Assembly (NCBI GenBank): GCA_037975125.1
Contig: JAJQOW010000228.1
Coordinates: 1 to 64,000 of the forward strand
Length of the DNA stretch: 64,000 nt
Reading direction: 5' to 3'
Source: Latrodectus hesperus
Taxonomy: Eukaryota; Arthropoda; Arachnida; Araneae; Theridiidae
Shown one piece after another: positions 1 through 10,899 of this stretch. The notes under the pieces are model-generated. The model was not told where the DNA came from and searched no databases. It saw only the letters and a program-made list of their open reading frames with translations. Both the position numbers and the translations under genes were made by a program. The stretch's first letter is position 1; each line of letters opens with the position of its first letter.

Positions 1-274
1 AAATTTTTTTCCAAGTTTGACTTTAATTTTCCTCATTGCACCATTACGTCGTAACGGAAGACAAAGGCGGGCCGCAAACTCGGTAGACAATCCGATTGAG
101 ACGCGATCTCATCCATGTCTTAGTGTGACGTAGCTAAAACGTTGTATATGACGTCATTGAAATCTTAAACCAATAAGAACTTGTTTACATTCCGATTCCA
201 TTATTCCGCAAATTCGAAGTTTTCACTGTATATTTGTTTTCTCGCGTTTCGTTTATTTAATTTCTGCATATAAA
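1..274 (+). promoter_or_regulatory. Promoter-like leader of the Harbinger remnant (CRE, CCAAT)
   Basis: This stretch is less A+T-rich than its surroundings. It contains a perfect palindromic CRE, TGACGTCA, at 149-156 and a CCAAT at about 170 (ACCAATAAG). It lies directly upstream of an ATG at 275 that starts a transposase-like frame. It probably includes the transposon's 5' end; a terminal inverted repeat was not identified because the window starts here. Confidence 0.4.
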
Positions 275-980
275 ATGGATAATATAATAATAGCTGCAAC
301 CACTGTTATTATGTGTGCTGCAAACTTTTGCTTCACACAAACGAAAGCAAAAGTTTACCAAAAAATACAAATAGAAACAAACGGACGAGAGGTCCAAATA
401 GACAATGGAACAGGAGAAGGGGAAGAAAAAAGGTGTAATGAGAAATTTGGTACAAGATATTCATTCGTATCGGTATGTTTTGTATCTAAATTAAAATAAA
501 CGTATTAATAATACCTAACAATGTTATAAATAAGAACAATACGTTTTTCTTATTTTAAAGTACATCATTGTTTGTTGTATGCAAATGTATTTACTTAAAT
601 TATATCTACGCTTGTTTTACTTAAGTAATGTACTAATTGATGTAATCTATACAAGTATAGATGACAATTTTCAATGTTGCTAAACATACATTTTTATATG
701 ATTTTAACAATTGGATGAGAAAGGATGAGGACTGTTTTAATGACATTCTGGTTCTTATTCAGGATGACATCTTTAAACAGAACACCAAATTAAGGGAAGC
801 GATAAAGCCGGATGAAAGACTTGCCATAACTTTGAAGTTTTATGCCACAGGAATGACATTCAGAGAATTGGCTTACATATTTCGTGTTGGAGAAAGGACA
901 GTTTCAGATATTGTGAAACAAGTCACAATAGCACTGATTAACAGGTTAAGATATACATTACAGTTTCCAAAAAGTGAAAG
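275..980 (+). pseudogene. PIF/Harbinger (HARBI1-like) transposase N-terminal remnant
   Basis: The frame at 661-984 encodes 107 residues whose central part, LREAIKPDERLAITLKFYAT then GMTFRELAYIFRVGERTVSDIV, matches the N-terminal helical region that precedes the DDE nuclease in HARBI1-like proteins. The ATG frame at 275-499 (74 residues) probably corresponds to the start of the same protein, now separated by stops and about 160 bp of A+T-rich sequence. The DDE catalytic domain that should follow is absent: only scattered stops appear from 985 to 1200. It is therefore a dead fragment. Family membership is fairly sure; element boundaries are not visible. Confidence 0.75.
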
Positions 981-984
981 ATAG

Positions 985-1965
985 CAAAAATGAATAGGGG
1001 TAGAGCAAAAGCTACCCTTACCAGAATTTCAAATTTATTAATGATGGACAATTATTCAAAAATATCATTTGTTGAATGAAGCTCAAAAAATTAAAGCATT
1101 TAATTGTAATTTTGACATGACAGACGCAGAACTTTTACCGGAAGATTCTGTAATATAAGAATTTGAGAAAAGTATAATGAAACCAAAGCTTAACTACAAC
1201 TGTTAATATGCAAGCTACTGAACATCAAAAATCAGTTTTTGGTACTACAATATAATTTTAAATTTTATTATATTTATTAGAGTATTACTAATAATTTTAA
1301 ATTACAGAGCATAAATATAAATCTTTATGAGATATTGCATAAGCTGGATGTCCTTCAAGGACTTATGAACTGATGATGTATATTACAATGCAAATTTAAG
1401 CTGTATTCTGCATTTATATAAAAAAATAACATGTATAATGTTTATATATAGGTACTTGCATTTATTATATATACATATAAATAGGTATTTACACATTTTA
1501 CATATCTTCATTTATTTACATAAAATAAAACAATTTTCTTTTACATCTACCTAAGCACAATAAATATGAAAATAAATTCAAATTTGAAGGATAATATAAA
1601 ATAGTTAGCAATAAAGTTCAAAATATAAAATTATGCACACTTTTTACAAATAATAAATAATTTAAAAATTTTTTCCAAAAGCTTTACCAAATAGGTATTC
1701 TACTTTTAGAATGGAGGATTCACAAGAACTTTTTTTTCCCCACAAATTATAGATGATAAATCCAGGATAGACATTGCAATTTATTCAGTTGAAATCATAC
1801 CTAAATCTATTCATTCTTTGTGAATCATCAGATCAGCTACAGGCCATGTTTCTGACAATTAGAGATCATAAATCTCTAATTAGAGATCATGTTTACATAA
1901 TTTCACATGTTTTGCACACAAGACAGCAGATTTCATGTTCACGTTGTTAATCAAAATTCACCTAC
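985..1965. other. A+T-rich stretch without recognisable genes
   Basis: There are short decayed frames only. A small inverted motif around 1862-1884 (AGAGATCATAAATCTCTAAT) was noticed. No RNA gene or transposon end was recognised. Confidence 0.5.
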
Positions 1966-2805
1966 AAAGTGACATCTTGAATTTACAATAAATAAGCAAA
2001 TCACTTTATGATTCCATAAGCGACCACAGCAGCAGCAACAACAATTTCATACATATATGCAGCAAATTACCAGGTGTAGTGATTGACAACAATGCAGTTT
2101 AATTTTACACTTACATTTTAAAAAAATACTGAACACAAGACTCTTCCCAGAGAATTAACAATAGAGGCAGGCACAATATTTGAAATTAAGACACAAAATT
2201 CAATGTTTGTAAATATATACAGAATACAAATTTAATACAAAGTGACATATTGAATTTACAATAAATAAGCAAAGCACTTTATGATTGATTCCACAAGCGA
2301 CCACAGCAGCAGCAACAACAATTTCATATATATATGCAGCAAATTACCAGGTGTAGTGATTGACAACAATGCAGTTTAATTTTACACTTACATTTTAAAA
2401 AAATACTGAACACAAGACTCTTCCCAGAGAATTAACAATAGAGGCAGGCACAATATTTGAAATTAAGACACAAAATTCAATGTTTGTAAATATATACAGA
2501 ATACAAATTTAATACAAAGTGACATATTGAATTTACAATAAATAAGCAAAGCACTTTATGATAATTGATTCCATAAGCGACCACAGCAGCAGCAACAACA
2601 ATTTCATACATATATGCAGCAAATTTCCAGGTGTAGTGATTGACAAGAATGTAGTTTAATTGTACACTTACATTTTAAAAAAATACTGAACACAAGACTC
2701 TTCCCAGAGAATTAACAATAGAGGCAGGCACAATATTTGAAATTAAGACACAAAATTCAATGTTTGTAAATATATACAGAATACAAATTTAATACAAAGT
2801 GACAT
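1966..2805. repeat. Tandem triplication of a ~277-bp unit
   Basis: Three head-to-tail copies begin at AAAGTGACAT at 1966, 2239 and 2516, and a fourth start is at 2796, so the periods are 273, 277 and 280 bp. The copies are nearly identical, differing by small indels and single bases. Each contains CAGCAGCAGCAACAACAA and ends in AATACAAATTTAATACAAAG. Copies 2 and 3 are closest. No coding frame persists across the unit. Confidence 0.95.
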
Positions 2806-4165
2806 ATTTTCTTTCTTCAAGATTTCTTTTTTATACACTAGTCCATCAAGCCCACATTCATATGTTGTTTCTGCATAACATTAAAAATTGAATGAAATAT
2901 TTTAAGCGGACAAAACAAAGATGTCCATTACTTATAAAAAGGAAACATTTTTTAAAGAATCAAAAGTGAAATTTAAAAGAATTGAAAAACATTTAAATAA
3001 GTTTGCATTCTTTGATACTTTAAATAATACATTTGTTATTTCAAATCAATGATATGTCCGGGTTTTTTTTTTTATGCCAAGCACATTTGCAATACTTCAT
3101 TTTATTATAATGAAAATATTTCGATAATTTTTTAGTGTTTTTGACTTTAATTGTTGTTTCAGGAAAAGTTTTTGTAAAAATAAAAAAAGTACATGCTGAG
3201 TGATAAAAATGGTAAATGGATTCAGTATCAAACGAGTTTGAATCCAGTCGTGTTTCTTTCACATAGTTTACAATAGAAAGAATTTAGTATCAGCAATAAC
3301 ATTAATTACTGTGAAAAGTGATAGTTTCAAAATTACGTACACCTTCAGAATGACTGAAGTCATTGACTATCACCCGAAGATTTTCAACAGTGAAGCACAA
3401 TATGAATTACTTATAGGAAATTTATAATTTTAGATTTAATTGAAATTTCTGCAAATAAATTTTAATATATAAAATATTTAATACATAATGCTGTCAATAT
3501 TTAAATAAAAATGGAATAGTTATCAGCCCTGAGGCATCTTTGGGAAATGTCATATCTTAGTTTTTAAAATACATTCTAAAAAAGAAGTCTTTACTATAAC
3601 AAGATACTGCATATTAATTACATCATACAACTAGTAAAGGTACCTATTTTAATTTCATAATTAATTATTGATTTTCTATGGTGCATTACAAATCACATTT
3701 TCTAAGGTTAAATTCCTTTCCACTCCTCTGATGACAAATAATTCTTTAGATAATTACACATCCTTAGAATTACGAAGTTTATGGTCATTAATAAAACTAT
3801 CAAATTGATAGTTAATATGAAATTATCATTTTATTCGTTAGAAAAATTAACACATAAGTATGTGGATCAATGTATAATTTTTTAAACAAGTTCCTAAAAT
3901 TATATTAAAATTTAAACGAACATTAGATTACTGTTTAATCTTTTGACAACCATAAAAAAAATGTACACATACACTTTATATATCAATTATTGCTAGCTAT
4001 ATTATTCAAGGATGTATAATACTCATAAATATTAATTAAAATATATACTTGGTAAAACATACTGAAATGGAGCTAGATAAATTCTTCTCCAATGCTGATC
4101 TGTTGGTATATTCAACGAGTTGTTTCATAACAGAAATTTCCTAGAGCTAACAAAAAAGATATTCC
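2806..4165. other. A+T-rich stretch, no gene seen
   Basis: A 73-codon minus frame at 3041-3262 has no recognisable feature and low-complexity composition. Nothing else was supported. Confidence 0.4.
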
Positions 4166-4350
4166 TATCAAGTAAATTTCGGTTTGATTTTTTCCTTAGC
4201 AATTATCTTTTGCACAAGAAGTAAAATCAGTCGACAGAAATTTCCAAGCATTATCAAGATAAGTATTATTATCAAGTGAGCTTTGGTTGAATTTTTTCTT
4301 AATGATTAATTTTTGCACAAGTAGGCGAATTAGTCATAGGAAAACAGTTT
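4160..4350. repeat. Diverged ~104-bp tandem duplication
   Basis: ATCAAGTAAATTTCGGTTTG at 4167 and ATCAAGTGAGCTTTGGTTGA at 4271 begin two diverged copies. Both continue into a TTTTTTC..TTA..AAT..TTTTGCACAAG pattern. This is an old local duplication. Confidence 0.6.
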
Positions 4351-4803
4351 AAATGGGGATTCGGAAAATCAACTAACATGAAAAACAGTTATGAAAATCA
4401 AACTCACTTATTGTTGAAATGTGTGTGTGAAGGATAGTATAAGTTAATTGTTTGACAGCCGCAACTAAGCATTTTCCTGCAAAGTAATCTTATAGTTTCC
4501 TGGAAAGTATTTAAGGATTTAAATGATTTTTTTATTACACAAAATAACATTTTCTCTCGTTATTACTGACATGCTTGATTTTTTTCTATTACTCTCACCA
4601 CCTATAGGAATCAAGGCATCTTGAAATATATAAAATAATTACAGCACACATAACAAATTTTTTGAAATTATTTTTATTAGGGTTTTCCATCTTAGGGACA
4701 AAAAATTACTCTCTTAATACTTCAAAAAATGAGAAACACTGCTTTTAGAAACTCTTTAAGCACTGTCGAGTATATATTGTAACTAAATATTCTAAGTTAT
4801 TAA

Positions 4804-4850
4804 ATCATAATTGTACATAAAGTATTAAAACCTTTATGTACAATTATGAT
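4804..4850. repeat. Perfect hairpin, 19-bp arms
   Basis: ATCATAATTGTACATAAAG (4804-4822) and its exact reverse complement (4832-4850) flank a 9-base loop. The right arm motif CTTTATGTACAATTATGAT recurs at about 5339-5358 inside the repeat arm 5039-5499, so the hairpin may come from a small inverted duplication of that repeat. Confidence 0.9.
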
Positions 4851-4899
4851 CTAAAATAATAAAATGAACACTGCTCAATTTTAAAACTGCGTATAATGG

Positions 4900-5038
4900 C
4901 CATCATCAGTCCTAAGTCCTTGATCTACAGTCTGAAAAATGGACAATGAACCACTACAAACATCCAAAACCAATGGTGGAATACAAATTCACCAATTACT
5001 GAACAAAAGGCAAATGTGCTTGCTATTTAGCTGCCACC
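4900..5038 (-). mobile_element. Diverged tRNA-derived SINE, family B
   Basis: The sequence matches the better preserved copy at 62385-62557 in order: CCACTACAAACATCC, a decayed B-box region, then GCTGCCA at the tRNA head. It reads on the minus strand, with the head end at about 5038. It abuts the inverted-repeat arm that starts near 5039. Confidence 0.6.
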
Positions 5039-5499
5039 TAGGCATATTCACTGTATAACTTATCTTAAAATGTTGGGTATGGATTTGTAATGCAAGGTTT
5101 AAGGAGGGAAATGGTGCATCAAAATGCAGATTTTTACTGAAATAATGTTTTCTTTTTCACAACCCCAGCAAAGTTAAAAATATGAAGGAAATATGATGTA
5201 TATGTGTGTGTGCTATAAAAGCCTTTTAATTATATAAACTGTAGAAATTAATAAAATAAACTGCTCTTAAAAGTAAGGTCCTTATGAGTTGGTCCCAGGC
5301 TAATTTGAAATAATGTTACAAGAACATAAAAGTAAAAACCTTTATGTACAATTATGATTTAAAGAGTATATAAGTTCAAACATTTCAAAGGATAGGTTTA
5401 ATCATTTAAAAAAAGATGCCAGTGAAACATGCATATTATACCTTCTAGAGAGTATTTATAAAAATAGTAATCTATATACTTTCTTGTTGCAAGCAGAAA
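5039..5499 (+). repeat. Left arm of a large inverted repeat
   Basis: This arm is the reverse complement of 15741-16230 with moderate divergence. Shared landmarks in order: GGCATATTCACTGT, GCAAGGTTTAAGGAGGG, TTTCACAACCCCAGCAAA, GCCTTTTAATTA, AAACTGCTCTTAAAA, TACCTTCTAGAGAGTATTTA and TTTCTTGTTGCAAGCAGAAA. The arms are about 10.2 kb apart and enclose the Copia/LINE/SINE nest. The repeat family is not recognised. Confidence 0.85.
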
Positions 5500-5628
5500 A
5501 TTCAAAAATTACAAATGGCTTAAATATTACCATTCGGAAAATTTGAATAAATTAATATAGATAAAAAATGTAAACATAATTTGTGATTGCAAATATGACT
5601 TCAAAAACAACACTATGGGCCCATTGTA

Positions 5629-6166
5629 GTGTTTGCGTTTAAAAAAAAAATTTTAAAACTTACAAGTAAAAGCACATTTTGCACAACATATGACTTAGGA
5701 CTGCTATCAATTGATGGAGAAGTTTTCTCATCACAGATTAATACATTGTACGGTATATTGACAAAGAAGAATGGAGACATTACACTGAATGATAAAAATT
5801 TTGTAAAATATAAAAAATTTGAATCTTCACATGGCATTACTGTTGCTAGTGAAAAAATCCTTTCAGCTCTGGGAAAAGGAACACTAAACATTGTAACTGA
5901 AATGAATGGTCAAAAGCAGTACAATTAATTAATAGACATTTGGTATGTTCCAGATATAAGTTAAAAATTTATTTTCTGCATAGGCTGCTCATGACAAATA
6001 CCCAAATAGCTTCTTTGAATAAATCGCAACAGAATGTTGGTTGAAAATTGGCAATGTTTGAGTTCTCTATGGAAAACACAATCATGAAAAAAGACTGTAT
6101 AAGTCATCAGTGAAAGTTCTCACTTTAAAAGAATCTGCAGCTATAAATGTAGCTATCCCTCTTATA
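5629..6166 (+). pseudogene. Ty1/Copia pol fragment (protease-integrase linker), upstream half
   Basis: An open frame of 99 residues begins at 5629. GITVASEKILSALGKGTLNIV and then, past a stop, the segment around DIWYVPDIS (about 5940-5960) match the part of Copia polyproteins between protease and integrase. Further on, ESAAINVA-like codons precede the expected integrase zinc-finger region. Stops and frameshifts are frequent. The Copia reading resumes at about 9866 with a LDHECGGHKDKRHVK-type segment, so this half was separated from the rest by the LINE inserted at about 6167-9855. Confidence 0.65.
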
Positions 6167-7139
6167 ATCCTATTCTGAAACCTCAAAGTAGTGTGAGGGT
6201 GTACATAAGTAGCACAGGTGATGTACTTCTGGAACCTAAACTTGGTTAGGCTATGCAGGTGGTGACATTGTATTTCCTCCCAGTTCCCAGGTCACTCTAT
6301 GGGTGACAAAAATAAAAAATACATGATAAAAAAGGATTGGATGCACCTCCTGGTACAGCCGGTGAAACAGTTCCAAAGGAGCAGAATCCCGGCACAAATG
6401 AGAACACTGGTAATTTTGCTGCTGGAGGAAGTGGAGTTGCCACAAGGCAACACAGTTAGAGAGCCAGGAGTTCTCACATACATACAATCTAAAGTGTCGT
6501 AATAAGGCAAGGCAGCAGGTGGAAACTGCACAGAAGGTGGGTGGCACCAAAAGACTTAGGTCTGAGATATCAACCCCTTCTCCCAGTAGCACTGCTACCA
6601 AGAAGCCCAGGGAGGATCATCACCCAAGACTTTTGCTCAGGCTGTTATATGCCATAAAACAGCCATTGTAAATGATTGATTCCCAACCATCAAATCCAAC
6701 AAGGAGGATGTTGACTCCATACAGCTGGAGATCCTTACCAGGACAGATGATGTCCCAATAGAAATCATCTGCATAAGGTTCATGACTTCAGTTTAAGGTC
6801 TGGGACACTAGTTCTCCTTAATGACCTTGTACATGTGAAATGGATTAAAAAATCCTTCCATGATAACACGAGTCTATTTGGTGGTGAGGGACTCAGAGTT
6901 CTGGATCCCTGTGATCATCCTAAGCCACTAAAGGTGCCTTCAAGATGAAGGACACTCATATCAAGGATCTTGCCGTCCTTCTGAAACAACTTAATAGACT
7001 CAATCCAGAGTTGAAGTCTTTTGAATGGTACGCTCTGCAAAAATCTGTAGAGACACATTATTAGATGGATCTTCGAGGTTGATATTGAAGCCTTAGAAAC
7101 CATTAAAAAGGCAAATTATAGTGCCTAGACTAGTCTAGA

Positions 7140-7403
7140 TTGGGGATCTTTAAAATTTTCTGGGATCCAAACCAGAAGGATGCTCAGAGCATTGAAGAGA
7201 TGGAAGTAGTGCAAGAAAGTGCAACTTCCTCTCAAGTAAGTAAATCTTCTCCTAGTAAGGAAAGTGAATTACCTAACACTGAAGAAGGCTTTGCAGGAAA
7301 TTCAAGTAGGTCTCCTACATATGGGAAGAAGTGCTTTTTAGCTGCTTTGGATGCCACAATTGGTACGTATTATCAAAGTAGCAAACATCAACCTTCATCA
7401 TAA
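7140..7403 (+). pseudogene. LINE copy 1 ORF1 tail fragment
   Basis: An 87-codon open frame rich in Ser, Glu and Gln (ESATSSQVSKSSPSKESELP) lies between the decayed ORF1 start at about 6299 and the endonuclease at 7351. Its last 53 bp overlap the endonuclease frame. Low-complexity Ser/Glu composition is common at ORF1 ends of such elements, so assignment rests on position rather than on a motif. Confidence 0.4.
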
Positions 7404-7740
7404 TTGCTCAGCTTCAGCTATTCTTAGCAAGAAAATGACAAGACGGGAGGTTGACATTGTTTTAATTCAAGAGCCATGGACTTGCAATGGTTCTGTTTTG
7501 GGCCTATGTTCAGGGTTTAAACATATTTTATGATAAATGTTGTGAGACCAAGGGCATGTATTGCTATTAGCAACAAATTAAATGCCCTCATTCTGGTCAA
7601 TTACCCAAATAGGGATAATGTTGCCATAAAAGTATCCTGTTTACTGCAAGGAATCAAAGATGAAATTTTTGTCTTCATTTCTTCCCTTTGAAGATAAAAG
7701 ACACATTCAATGCACAAATTGTCAGTCTTCTAGATAATAA
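7351..7740 (+). pseudogene. LINE copy 1 apurinic-type endonuclease domain, N-terminal part
   Basis: The open frame shows KVANINLHHNCSASAIL followed by VDIVLIQEPWTCNGSVLGL. N in INLHHN and E in IQEPW match the conserved Asn and Glu of AP-like endonucleases that nick the target DNA for target-primed reverse transcription. Stops appear from 7531 on. The C-terminal catalytic motifs (SDH) are not visible, so the domain is truncated. Confidence 0.8.
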
Positions 7741-7849
7741 CAATTTGAGTAAGAAACTCATCATAGGATGTGACACAATCTGTTCTTGGTTAAAAAATTT
7801 TACTTAATAACAGAGATGTCAGTGCCTCATTTTTAGGTGAAAACATGAT

Positions 7850-8756
7850 GATCCAAGCCAAAGCTGGTTGTCCACAGGGTGGGCTGCTCATCATCTTATG
7901 GTGTTGTGTTGTAGATTTTCTTTTAAAGGTGGTAAAAAACCAGATATAACCACCATTAGGTACGCAGACGATTTAGTTAAAATCGTCAGAGGTAAGTTTG
8001 GTGAAACAATCTCTAGCATCATGTCCAACGCCCTCAGTTGGGACTGAGTAAAAAAAGCCTTTCTGTGAATTCTAAAAAAACCACTATGATTGCCTTCACA
8101 AAGAAAAAAATCTTAATCTGAAAAAGATAACTTTTTTGGTCAAGAATTAACTTGCTCCTAGGGTGTTAAATTCTTTTGACATGAACTTAATTTGGTACAA
8201 GTCTTTTGTATTGAAAGAGCAGAAAAAGCTTTCTCGTCATGTAGAAATGCATTTGGAAGAACTTGGGGCTTAAATCTCAAAGTTATTCATTGGATTTACA
8301 CTATGATCATTTGTCCCATCATTACTTATGTCTCAGTGGTCCATCATTACCTATGTCTCAGTGGTCTGGTGGTCTAATATCAAAAATGAAACTGTTAAGG
8401 CAGAATTAACAAAACTTCAAAAGATGCTCTGTATAGCTATCTCTGGGTGTACTAAAACTACTCCCACATCTGCACTGGACCTTTTGTTTGGTATGTATCC
8501 TTTTTACATGTGTATTGAAGCAGAAAAGGCTTAAAAATACAGGTCAGTTGAAGGACTACTCCAGACTTTTGTCTTGGGGAAACTTTAATGCTGACATAAC
8601 TAGTCATCCCTTTGTAAGTGTGCTTAGTGATTACATGATTGTTAAATATGCTTTTGATAAGTCTCATTACAATCAAATTGCCATTGAGAAGACAGGAATA
8701 ATGTTGCCATCAGTGAAAACTGTACTTACTGGTTTACTGATGGCCCAAAAATGAAT
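7850..8756 (+). pseudogene. LINE copy 1 reverse transcriptase remnant
   Basis: The RT palm motifs GCPQGG (near 7868) and RYADDLVKIV (near 7960) are readable between stops. The thumb region contains WIYTMIICPIITYVSVVWWS (with a short internal duplication of the codons for ITYVSVV near 8318-8360) and ISGCTKTTPTSALDLLFGM. It is frameshifted several times. The same thumb sequence is present in copy 2 at about 32100-32180. Confidence 0.75.
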
Positions 8757-9302
8757 TCCATCATTGGGGTTGGTATTTGTTGTCCAGCTGATAGTATGAA
8801 TATATCAACTATTCTCGTAAAAATATAATTATCTGTTCTGACAATCAAGCTGCATTACAAGCTTTACAGAAGTCTACTGTAATTTCTGCTTTTGTATGGG
8901 AATGCTATCTCACTCTGTGCAGATTGGCTAATAATAACTCCATAATTTTAATTGGGTGCCTGGCCACTCTGGTGTTCCTGGCGATGAATTAGCTGATGAG
9001 TTTGGCAAGGGCTGGACTAACAACCAATTTTTTTGGTCCTGAACCAGTGCTAGGTATTTCAAAAGAATTGATTAGAAAGTGTTTTTGATCCCTTCAGAAA
9101 ACAACAGTTTATGAACTGGCACAATACCAGTGATCAAAGACAAGCAAGGCTACTAAATAGCACATGCCCGAGTAAAAGGCAAAAAGAATAATTAAAGCTT
9201 AATAGAATTAGTCTAATAAGGAAAGCACAGTGAGACTTTTTACAGGACACTGCCATCTTAAAAGACATCTCACCATAATGAGTATCAGATGATCCCACTT
9301 GT

Positions 9303-9569
9303 TGTTGCTTATCCTCCTTTTGTCTGACTTCGTCAGACAAGGTCCATGTGGAGGTGAGATGCAGCTTCTGTTGATCAGAAGGATCTGAGCACCGTGAAGG
9401 TAGAAGTCTGTCTTGGCTCGTAATGGGGTTCCTTTCCGTCTGGCACCTATCCTTCGGCCTGTCCGGCTTGGGTGACCCTACCAGTAGCAAGCTACCGCCG
9501 GCATAGCCCTCCGGGTCATTGGTGCACGCAAGCCTCACCGCCCCGTCAAGGCAGGAACACTGTCGAGAG
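9303..9569 (-). mobile_element. SINE inserted in the LINE, with target-site duplication
   Basis: The perfect 12-bp repeat GATCCCACTTGT at 9291-9302 and 9570-9581 flanks a 267-bp G+C-richer block. Read on the minus strand it begins CCTCTCGACAGTG, contains GGGCGGTGAGGCTTGCG and GGTAGCTTGCTACTGG, then the hairpin TCTGACGAAGTCAGA, and ends AGCAACAACAA, a typical SINE tail. It interrupts the LINE RNase H/knuckle region. A related block lies at 37540-37905. I recall similar sequences being widespread in arthropods but cannot name the family with certainty. Confidence 0.85.
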
Positions 9570-9865
9570 GATCCCACTTGTAGAGGTTGTCATATGGAAG
9601 AAACCTCAATATACATCTTATGTGAATGTGAAACTTTTTCTGCACATAGAGTTGAAAAATTGGGTCAGCACTTGATTGAATCCTGGATGTTGCAGGAAAT
9701 TCCTGTAATGTCTGATTAATTTTCCTTCAGTCATTGGTCTCTTCAATTAGGGCTTTCTGAGGTGTTTAGTACAATAGACCTATGGTCGCAGTGCTAGGTT
9801 CTTTTGGAACCACCCTATTTTAAATATAATTTAAATGTAAATATGCCAGATAATTCTCTTTTATA

Positions 9866-10890
9866 ACTGGATCATGAATGTGGGGGTCACAAAGATAAAC
9901 GCCATGTGAAGTCGTTATTTAATGAGGAAATGGGACTGAAAGTAATTATTCAAACGTTCAAAGCCAGAACTAATTTCTACATATGTGTATAAGTCATTTG
10001 ATAATTCATTCAGAAATATTCAGCATCATGTAGTCTTCACAGATCATTTTTCTAAATTTTATGTTTTCTTTCTTTAACAAAAATCTGTTGTTACCAAAGC
10101 TCTTAAAAAAACTTAGGACATAACATCAAAACAATTCCAAGTGATAATGATTTGATAACAAAATCAGATTGCTGTCAGAGAAGAATGGTGTAGTTCAATG
10201 GTTGACAGCACCTTATACACCTGAGCAAAATGGAAGAGAACGAGAAAAATCAAACAATAGTAGAAATGGCAAGAGCTCTATAAAGATTTAAAATATTTAA
10301 CTTAGTTTTCAACCCACATTATGAGCTGAACTAATAAACACTTCAGTATATATTCTCAATAGAACTGGAAAATCTTCCATTATTAAATATTCAAGTCCAT
10401 ATGAACTTTGGAATGATAAGAAACCAAGAATTAAATACACATGCATAATTGGATTAACTTGCTATGCTGACATCCCCAGTTACAAGAGAAAATAACTAGA
10501 TAATAAAGCTCGGAAAGCTTACTTAATTGGATATGATTCAGATTAAAGGTATCGCCTTTGGATTCAAGAAACTAATTCCTTATTTGATCTCATGATGTCA
10601 CATGCAGTGAAAAACTTATAACTGTGAAGATAAAATACAGTTAACTATTCAGAATAAACCAGGACAAGTTTGTTAAGATAATGAATCAAGAAATTTAAGA
10701 AATGGAAGTGAATTGAAACAGCCAAATCATTTTGATGGATACATTATGTTAGCTCAGGCTTTTATTGCTGACTTTGAAGAGAGTGAAACTTATGAAGAAG
10801 CTATGAATCGTGAACAAGGTGCTCATTGAGAAGACGCTATGAATTCAGAAATGGCATCATTTACTGAGAATGAAACATGGTCTTTAGTTA
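9866..10890 (+). pseudogene. Ty1/Copia integrase-to-RT fragment, downstream half
   Basis: Frames with stops show the integrase finger region (GGHKDKRHVK), the core start HVVFTDHFSKF near 10020, IPSDNDLIT near 10135, and TAPYTPEQNGRE near 10205. A long recognisable stretch of the integrase C-terminal region follows: AELINTSVYILNRTGKSS, SPYELWNDKKPRIKY, then YLIGYDSD near 10530. The start of the RT region (MNSEMASFTENETW) is near 10840. Order and spacing are typical of Copia. RT proper and an LTR were not found. Continuity with 5629-6166 across the LINE supports a single interrupted element. Confidence 0.8.
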
Positions 10891-10899
10891 TTCAGTTGT

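Larger units (their letters stand above)
6167..9855 (+). mobile_element. Jockey/I-like non-LTR retrotransposon, copy 1 (decayed, holds a SINE)
   Basis: Domains in order on the plus strand: an ORF1-like region (6299-7400); endonuclease start near 7360 (NINLHHN then DIVLIQEPW); RT GCPQGG turn near 7868; YADDLV catalytic motif near 7960; thumb/linker (ISGCTKTTPTSALDLL) at 8437-8490; RNase H near 8720-9030 (FTDGPK-like start, then VPGHSGVPGDELADE); and a C-terminal Cys/His knuckle at 9575-9640 (CRGCHMEETSIYILCECE). Part of the endonuclease and early RT are missing. CTCTTATAA (6159-6167) and CTCTTTTATAA (9856-9866) may be a decayed target duplication in Copia. It is inactive. Confidence 0.8.

Noticed and set aside
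1966..2805. CRISPR-like or satellite array
   Set aside because: Only three long units without spacers, in a eukaryotic genome; it is a local tandem triplication.
6251..6601. 116-codon minus ORF with Cys-rich stretch
   Set aside because: It is antisense to the LINE ORF1 region and has no domain; a shadow frame.
9134..9577. 147-codon minus ORF
   Set aside because: It translates the SINE and flanking LINE DNA; no protein family features, and it crosses an insertion boundary.
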